In this document: positions 17,858-22,706 of the stretch, one piece after another | How positions within the stretch are numbered: the first letter of the stretch is position 1 | How the letters are laid out: each line of letters begins with the position of its first letter | From: Priapulus caudatus | Lineage: Eukaryota; Priapulida; Priapulimorpha; Priapulimorphida; Priapulidae | DNA: 22,706 nt | Reading direction: 5' to 3' | Assembly: GCF_000485595.1 (NCBI RefSeq) | Contig: NW_014577534.1 | Span: 33,087-55,792, forward strand | Translations under genes and position numbers: made by a program | Notes under the pieces: generated by a model | What the model saw: only the letters and a program-made list of their open reading frames with translations | Databases searched by the model: none | What the model was told of the DNA's origin: nothing

Positions 17858-18780
17858 GCGACCCGTGTGGAAGCAACTTTCGAATTTTCTGGAATTTCGA
17901 AACTACTTTAAAATTTGGAAGTCTGTGAGGAATTACTAAGTAATAAAACTTCAAAAAACAAAAACCTCAATTGTTTTAGTATGTGTTTGATTATTAGTAT
18001 TTATTGTTTCGAAAGCAAAACATGATGAAAAGAACATTCTAAAAAAATTTGCACAAGGGAGAGATAGTGATCCTCTAGGGGACGGCTCTGATTGGCTAAT
18101 TTTTTCTCTTATTTATTTTTATTATTTTTGGCTAATTTTGTTTTATTTTAGAATTAGGGTTAGGGTTGGGGTTAACTGATTTCTATATCCACAAAACACT
18201 AATAATGCGCCATCTGGCGGATCACTCTCTCTTCCCTGAGACCTACGTAATGCTGAACGGTTGTTGAATGAATTAATAGTATAATTCGTCATGTTGTGCA
18301 GCTTTTAGATACCCAAGCTCGTTTGGATCATGCGAAATGCTGCAGCACACAATTCCACGTCATCTTAACCGCAAGCAGAAACAACGAAGTAGAAATGAAA
18401 AGAATCCCGTCTTAATGGGAGGATGAAAAGCTGAAGCAAAGGACATAAAAGAGCAGCAAGCATGCAGGGATGGCTGAAAACCTCTGTCGCACGACACGCA
18501 CGCGCTAATCGCCAGCAGAAGGCTACTGACGACAAAAAAAACAGCGTTCGCACAAATAAGAAAAATGATCCTAAACCCAACGCAATGCGTGCGTGCGCGT
18601 CAGTTCGTATGTGCGCGTGCGTGTGTATGTGCGTGCGCGTATAGATGTTGCTAAAAGTGAACGAAATAGAACTAACTATAGGTATGTTATATTAGACATC
18701 GCATAGTGAACCGGGGACAAGCCACGACTTCAAAATAAACGCGCGTGTCACACCGCAGTAGTGGAATATTAGAATAAAAG
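17858..18780. other. No gene seen
   Basis: AT-rich sequence with a short telomere-like tract (TTAGGGTTAGGGTTGGGGTT, 18155-18174) and a CTCF-like core GCGCCATCTGGCGG at 18207-18220. A short GCGT/GTGC run is at 18585-18640. Confidence 0.55.
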
Positions 18781-18786
18781 ATTAAT

Positions 18787-18873
18787 ACTATTAATAATAA
18801 TAACAACAATAACAATGATGATGATGATGATAATAATGATCATAATAATAATAATAATAATATTAATAATAAT
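18787..18873 (+). repeat. AAT/GAT triplet microsatellite
   Basis: AATAATAACAACAATAACAA then GATGATGATGATGATAATAA and more AAT units. Confidence 0.93.
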
Positions 18874-19042
18874 TATGTCATGCTCTGTGTACGAGAGGAG
18901 AGGGCGTGCCGTGTGTGTGCGCGTTTTCCCTGCCTCTCTTCTCTATCGTGTGTTTCATACACAGTGTTATCACTTGTTGTGGCTATGTAATGTGGCATCC
19001 CTCTCCACCAACGATCTAATTCGGTAATAGTTAGCGATCGTT

Positions 19043-19085
19043 CCAGGAGGTGGCGCCACCGGTGCGAACACGCGCATGCGCGTGT
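19043..19085. promoter_or_regulatory. CTCF-like palindrome beside NRF1-like palindrome
   Basis: GGTGGCGCCACC (19049-19060) is a perfect palindrome made of two opposed CTCF-like half-cores (AGGAGGTGGCGCC). ACACGCGCATGCGCGTGT (19068-19085) is a perfect 18-base palindrome containing the NRF1 core GCGCATGCGC. Motif-only evidence. Confidence 0.5.
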
Positions 19086-19230
19086 GTAACTACGAGAGTA
19101 GCATTTTAGGGGATGCGAACTAGGCCTATTTTGCGTGTGCTTATATATTACCGATATTGTTTGTGGGCGTGAGGTCGCGATAATGCTCACTTGTTTCTCT
19201 GCTTATTTCGGGACTTTACTTATCTGATCA

Positions 19231-19440
19231 GTGCGTACAGACGCCACCTGGTGTTAATTATGGTGTGTGTAGACACCGCCTGGTGGCAAGATGTGCGTAC
19301 AGACGCCACCTGGTGTTAATTATGGTCTGTGTAGACACCACCTGGTGGCAAGATGTGCGTAAGGACGCCACCTGGTGGTAATTACGGTGTGTGAAGCCGC
19401 CATCTGGTGGCAAGATGTGCTTACAGACGCCACCTAGTGA
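19231..19440 (+). repeat. 62-bp tandem array (2 x 31 bp) of CTCF-like cores
   Basis: Unit starts at 19231, 19293, 19355 and 19417, exactly 62 bases apart. Each unit consists of two 31-bp halves, one with GACGCCACCTGGTGTTAAT, the other with GACACCGCCTGGTGGCAAG. Seven cores of CCRCCTGGTG type result. Cores vary less than the bases between them. Confidence 0.88.
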
Positions 19441-19854
19441 ATTTTTGTGCTAATACTGATGCATATAACACTTCGTTATGACCTGTATGTGTCGCTAGTC
19501 CCATAGCAGTCTAGGCGTCCGTTGTTAGAGGCATTATGGGATGGTTTCTGAAGCAACATTATGAATGTCATTAGACTAAAATGTCAACACAAAAGTGTCG
19601 TTTTTCAACTACTGTTTAGACTCAGTTGTGTGCGATATTTCTAACGACGCCCACGCACATTAAGATGGTCCGTGCCTTTCCAGTAAGGAATGGAAGAAAC
19701 CAAAGCACCGCTTGCGTCTCTGTACTGTCCATTGAAAGCACGTTTCGGTGTATGTTTTGGAATTCGTTCTTCTTTCGTGTCTAGGATTGGTGTCTATATA
19801 TGAGGTCTATTCTGTTCTGAGTCTGTCTGTCTGCCTTATTCCGTCTGTGTGTGT
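19441..19854. other. No gene seen
   Basis: Mixed-composition intronic sequence without a recognised feature. Confidence 0.5.
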
Positions 19855-20002
19855 TCATGCGCAGTTGTGCGTGTGTATGCGTGTGTGCTTGCGTGCGTGC
19901 GCGCATGTGTGTGTGTGCGCGCGTGTTAGTGTTTGGTGTGTGTGCGCGCGTGCGTGCGTGTGAGTTTGGTGTGTATGCGTAATGTGGTGCATGTGTGGTG
20001 TG

Positions 20003-20048
<46 letters not shown>
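19855..20048 (+). repeat. GT/GC alternating tract, ends in (GT)n
   Basis: Alternating purine-pyrimidine sequence (GTGC, GCGC, GTGT) with a pure (GT)n run at 20007-20047. It can adopt Z-DNA. It ends 85 bases from the HARS first-exon donor. Confidence 0.93.
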
Positions 20049-20049
<1 letters not shown>

Positions 20050-20132
20050 CATAAGTGGCTAAAGAACCCGCAAGTTAGCGTCTGAACAACAAGGGACTGT
20101 TGCCCAAACACGAAGCCAGTTTAATAATATAC

Positions 20133-20231
20133 CTTATCCTTATCCGCGCTTTCTGTTTTTAATTTACGAACAAACTCTCCTTGAACTTTTACTGCATGCT
20201 GGATTTCTGCCCTATCAATGCGTTCTGCCAT
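20133..20231 (-). CDS. HARS: HARS cytosolic first coding exon (WHEP domain start)
   Basis: Thirty-three codons from an ATG with a strong context (CAAGATGG) to a GT donor (GATAAG/GTATAT), ending in phase 0. The peptide begins MAERIDRAEIQHAVKVQGEF and continues VRKLKTESADKDK. This is the first helix and turn of a WHEP domain, an N-terminal helix-turn-helix appendage of animal HisRS that contributes to RNA or protein contacts. Joining it to the exon at 7064-7150 gives VRKLK...ISQEVAKLLELKAQLG, the usual WHEP layout. The exon lies about 13 kb upstream of its partner and is too short to stand out as an ORF. The cytosolic role is inferred from the absence of any presequence and from homology. Confidence 0.9.
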
Positions 20232-20488
20232 CTTGCAAGTTGCAACACACATAATTATTTTGAGGTCCGCATGTGTATTTCGTAATGCAATATCGTAAAA
20301 TCACTATTCAGCTAGTCAAAAGAAACCAAAGAGATGCTATAAAAATGTCAAAGTATCGTGCTAATGATATGTAGTAGCAAATTATAGGGTGATTTAATTT
20401 AGCGTTGCACATGTAGTAATGTAATAAATTTCTAGTTCCGATTATCCCTTTCAGGCCAGCATTACGGCAAGTATGCACCTGACACATA
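20232..20488 (-). promoter_or_regulatory. Upstream flank of cytosolic HARS start
   Basis: AT-rich sequence immediately 5' of the start codon on the minus strand, so 5' UTR and promoter are expected here or beyond. No TATA-like motif at a convincing distance. The transcription start cannot be placed. Confidence 0.4.
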
Positions 20489-20503
20489 CCGCCATCTAGT
20501 GGC
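20489..20503 (-). promoter_or_regulatory. CTCF-like core upstream of HARS
   Basis: GCCACTAGATGGC on the minus strand matches the CTCF core, about 260 bases 5' of the cytosolic HARS start codon. Motif-only evidence. Confidence 0.5.
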
Positions 20504-20707
20504 TAACTTGAATTATATTTGCGTTGCACAAGCCAGAAATTTGGGCACCCTGGTATTAATAAAAGGAGGTATCGATCAGCCTCCTTTTTCTTCTACCGCT
20601 CCCAGCTATCTTCCCTGCCGCCTTTCCTCAGTCTCCCATCCCCTCTCTCCCGCAGCAAGCTATATTATGACGTTTTCCTCAGACGGCACTGCACGCCTAA
20701 CACGGTG

Positions 20708-20722
20708 CGCGCGCATGCGCAA
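20708..20722. promoter_or_regulatory. NRF1-like site upstream of HARS
   Basis: GCGCGCATGCGCAA contains the NRF1 palindrome GCGCATGCGC, about 480 bases 5' of the HARS start codon. NRF1 commonly serves housekeeping promoters in animals; use here is inference. Confidence 0.45.
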
Positions 20723-20924
20723 TATCTCCCGTGAGAAATCTATTTTGCAAAGATTATGCATTTAAAATGAAGAGGAGTTACTCTAGCATAGATTTATATG
20801 ATAACATTCTATCAGTAGACATCATTTAAGAAATAGGAGGAATACAGCTTCGTGCTAGTAGCATCACACCGCCCTTCTCTCCTTACGAGGAAGCCCTGTA
20901 ACGCAAGCGATGTCAGAGCCCACC

Positions 20925-21110
20925 AACAGCAGCAGCAGCATCAGCAGCAATATCATCATCATCAGCAGCATCACCATCATCATATTCGTCGTCATCATCA
21001 TCATCATCGTCAATATTGTCATCATCATAATGATCATCATAATCATCATCGTCATCGTCCTCATCATCATCCCCATCTACATCATCATCGTCCCTATCGT
21101 CAGCATCCTC
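20925..21110 (+). repeat. CAG/CAT/ATC triplet repeat
   Basis: CAGCAGCAGCATCAGCAG followed by long CAT and ATC runs with CGT interruptions. Histidine, isoleucine and methionine-rich frames are artefacts. Confidence 0.94.
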
Positions 21111-21244
21111 TTCCTCGCCCTCTCACCTTTACCATTAGGCCACCGTGTGCCCACCGTGTGCGCTGGCTTGCCGTAATGCTGCTTATTGGATATTGTGGTG
21201 CCTATCTAAATGAGTCGCATTCAAACGCCGTCGTGTACAGTTGT

Positions 21245-21390
21245 TGTGCACGCGCAGGTGTGCGATTGTGTGTGTGTGTGTAAGTTGCTTGTGTGTGTGT
21301 GTGTGTGTGCGCGTGTGCGTGTGCGCGTGCGCGTGCGCGTGCGTGTGCGCGTGTGTGTGTGTGTGTGTGCGTGCGTGTATGTTTGTTCGT
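21245..21390 (+). repeat. GT/GC alternating tract
   Basis: GTGT and GCGTGC blocks; a strong Z-DNA candidate because of CG/TG alternation at 21307-21350. Confidence 0.93.
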
Positions 21391-21399
21391 GCGTGCGTG

Positions 21400-21620
21400 A
21401 ATGATGATGAGGAAGAGGATGACGTTGATAGAGGCGAAAGATGGGAAGGGGGGCATTGGAGGAGGATGGGGGAGGAGGAGGAGGAGGGGAGGTAGGATTT
21501 ATTGGAGGGAAAGAGGGGGAGAAGTAGGCGAAGGAGGGGGAGGAAGGGGCATTGGAGGAGGGTGGGGATGAGGAGGAGGAGGATGGGGAGGTGAAGGAGG
21601 AGGAGGAGGAGGAGGAAGAG
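21400..21620 (+). repeat. GGA-rich purine tract
   Basis: GATGAGGAAGAGGATGACG then GGAGGAGGAGG and GGGG runs, including (GGA)n at 21594-21620. Many G-runs of 3-5 suggest G-quadruplex potential. Confidence 0.93.
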
Positions 21621-21667
21621 GAAAACGTGAGAATGTAATCATGTCTACCATACATCATCGTTGCACT

Positions 21668-21883
21668 CGCAAGGGGGCGCTGCGGCCAAATACCTCTGCC
21701 GACAGAGGGCGCCACGCATCTCTTCCGGACTGTGTTTCCATCCTCACCGCGTGAGGGCGCTGTTAACTCTGCCATGAGATATATTTAGGTTTCAATTGGG
21801 GAAACGCAGTGCGGTGAGAGACGTTCTAGTGTAATTTTACGCGCTCTGGCGGCTGCTGATGGCGCCCCTGTGCGCATGCGCTG
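21668..21883. promoter_or_regulatory. Cluster of CTCF-like cores with NRF1-like palindrome
   Basis: CGCAAGGGGGCGCTG (21668-21682), GACAGAGGGCGCCAC (21701-21715), CGTGAGGGCGCTG (21750-21762) and CTGGCGG/GATGGCGCCCCTG (21845-21870), then GTGCGCATGCGCTG (21870-21883). The region is free of simple repeats between two long repeat tracts. Motif-only evidence; no transcript can be assigned. Confidence 0.5.
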
Positions 21884-21914
21884 TAAACGGTCAATGTGAA
21901 AGTGATCGGTGCAG

Positions 21915-21955
21915 TGTGCGTGCGTGCGTGCGTGCGTGTGTGTGCGTATGAGCAA

Positions 21956-22018
<63 letters not shown>
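21915..22018 (+). repeat. (GCGT)n and (GT)n microsatellite
   Basis: GCGT units at 21917-21938, then about 30 GT units at 21958-22018. Confidence 0.97.
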
Positions 22019-22019
<1 letters not shown>

Positions 22020-22220
22020 AAGTAACAACAACAACAACAAACAACAGACCAAACAGCATCATCGTCATCATCAACAACAACAACATCATCGTCATCATCA
22101 ACATCAATAAACAACAACATCATCGTCATCATTAACAACAACATTAACCCCGTTATCATCATCAACAACAACAACATTATCAACAACAACAATCAACAAC
22201 AACAAACAACAACAACAAAC
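22019..22220 (+). repeat. CAA/CAT minisatellite
   Basis: Blocks of (CAA)n alternate with CATCATCGTCATCATCAA (about 22056, 22084, 22119), giving a higher-order repeat of about 28-35 bases. Confidence 0.92.
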
Positions 22221-22706
22221 ACTTGTTAAAAGCGCGAATATAATTGTAGAATTATATCCGTAATGTAATGTAACTTCCTTCAACTGTGAGAAATTACTCT
22301 ATTTCAAATATAACTCTATCTGTCTCAAATTTACAGGCAAAATCCGCATATTAGATTAGTAAAGAACACATATCGACCTTTTTCCTTCTTAGACTTTTAT
22401 AAGTTATTAAGATCCAATATATAAAATATACAATTTTACAAAATGCAATATACAAAAAGCAATATACAATATAGATTTACAATATACGATATATTATTTA
22501 TTTATTAAATGCTTTATTGCATATAATTCAAATACAAGTACATGTGCTAAATACATCATGGGAGAAAAAAATTCTGATGACAGCCGCCGCCTCTTAGATT
22601 TTGGAGCAAAGTTAAAAAAAATTAAGCTTAGCTTAATAATCGTAAAATAACCCTAACGCGTGATTTTTTGGCGGTCACTTATTCCGTGAAAGCTCGTTGT
22701 CTTAGA
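22221..22706. other. AT-rich end of window, no gene seen
   Basis: Contains degenerate CAATATACAA-type repeats at 22417-22495 and self-complementary TTAAGCTTAGCTTAA at 22622-22636. No exon or RNA gene recognised. Confidence 0.55.

Larger units (their letters stand above)
143..20231 (-). other. HARS: Histidyl-tRNA synthetase gene span, 3' end missing
   Basis: Class II aminoacyl-tRNA synthetase that charges tRNA-His with histidine. Twelve exons assemble in frame into 442 codons of the cytosolic form: WHEP region (residues 1-62), motif 1 region (63-102), motif 2 (around 160-176), insertion domain (about 213-319), histidine-specific [10 protein letters not shown] (around 327-336), [10 protein letters not shown] and motif 3 region GVSIGIERI (within 345-403), and the start of the anticodon-binding domain (404-442). 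Every boundary has an AG acceptor and a GT donor, and phases agree throughout. The family is about 500 residues long, so roughly 65-70 C-terminal residues lie off the left edge. An alternative first exon at 7620-7715 would give a mitochondrial form. The span encloses the last three headcase exons on the other strand. The family assignment is certain by motif content; the exon joins are inferred from splice signals and phase. Confidence 0.95.

Overview
The window looks like nuclear DNA of an invertebrate bilaterian animal. It has spliceosomal introns, small transposon-like inverted-repeat elements, very many microsatellites and one 371-base assembly gap. I cannot name the species. No bacterial, viral or organellar genes were recognised, and most long open frames are translations of simple repeats.

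Two protein genes can be supported, on opposite strands and interleaved. On the minus strand is histidyl-tRNA synthetase (HARS). Its cytosolic first exon (20133-20231) encodes the start of the WHEP domain. A separate first exon (7620-7715) encodes a mitochondrial presequence. Eleven shared exons run leftward from 7150 to 143, and the last ~65-70 residues lie beyond the left edge. All junctions keep frame, giving 442 codons for the cytosolic form. On the plus strand are the last three coding exons of a headcase/HECA homologue (1980-2146, 9203-9336, 9932-10130, ending in TAG). Its upstream exons are not in the window.

The first of these headcase exons sits inside a HARS intron. The other two sit inside the large first HARS intron, between the two HARS first exons. 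The same headcase intron contains seven shared HARS exons and the mitochondrial first exon. Direct repeats around headcase exon 1980-2146 mean that a local assembly error must be excluded.

Layout: 1-7715 holds HARS exons with one headcase exon, two inverted-repeat elements and minisatellites. 7716-10130 holds a second copy of the first element and the headcase 3' end. 10131-13117 is a duplicated, partly inverted, repeat-rich block around the gap. 13118-20132 is HARS intron 1, with polypyrimidine and polypurine tracts, a nested-palindrome foldback element, an RFX X-box-like site, and a 31/62-bp tandem array of CTCF-like cores. 20133-22706 holds the cytosolic HARS start and its 5' flank, with CTCF-like and NRF1-like motifs and long GT, GGA and CAA/CAT repeats.
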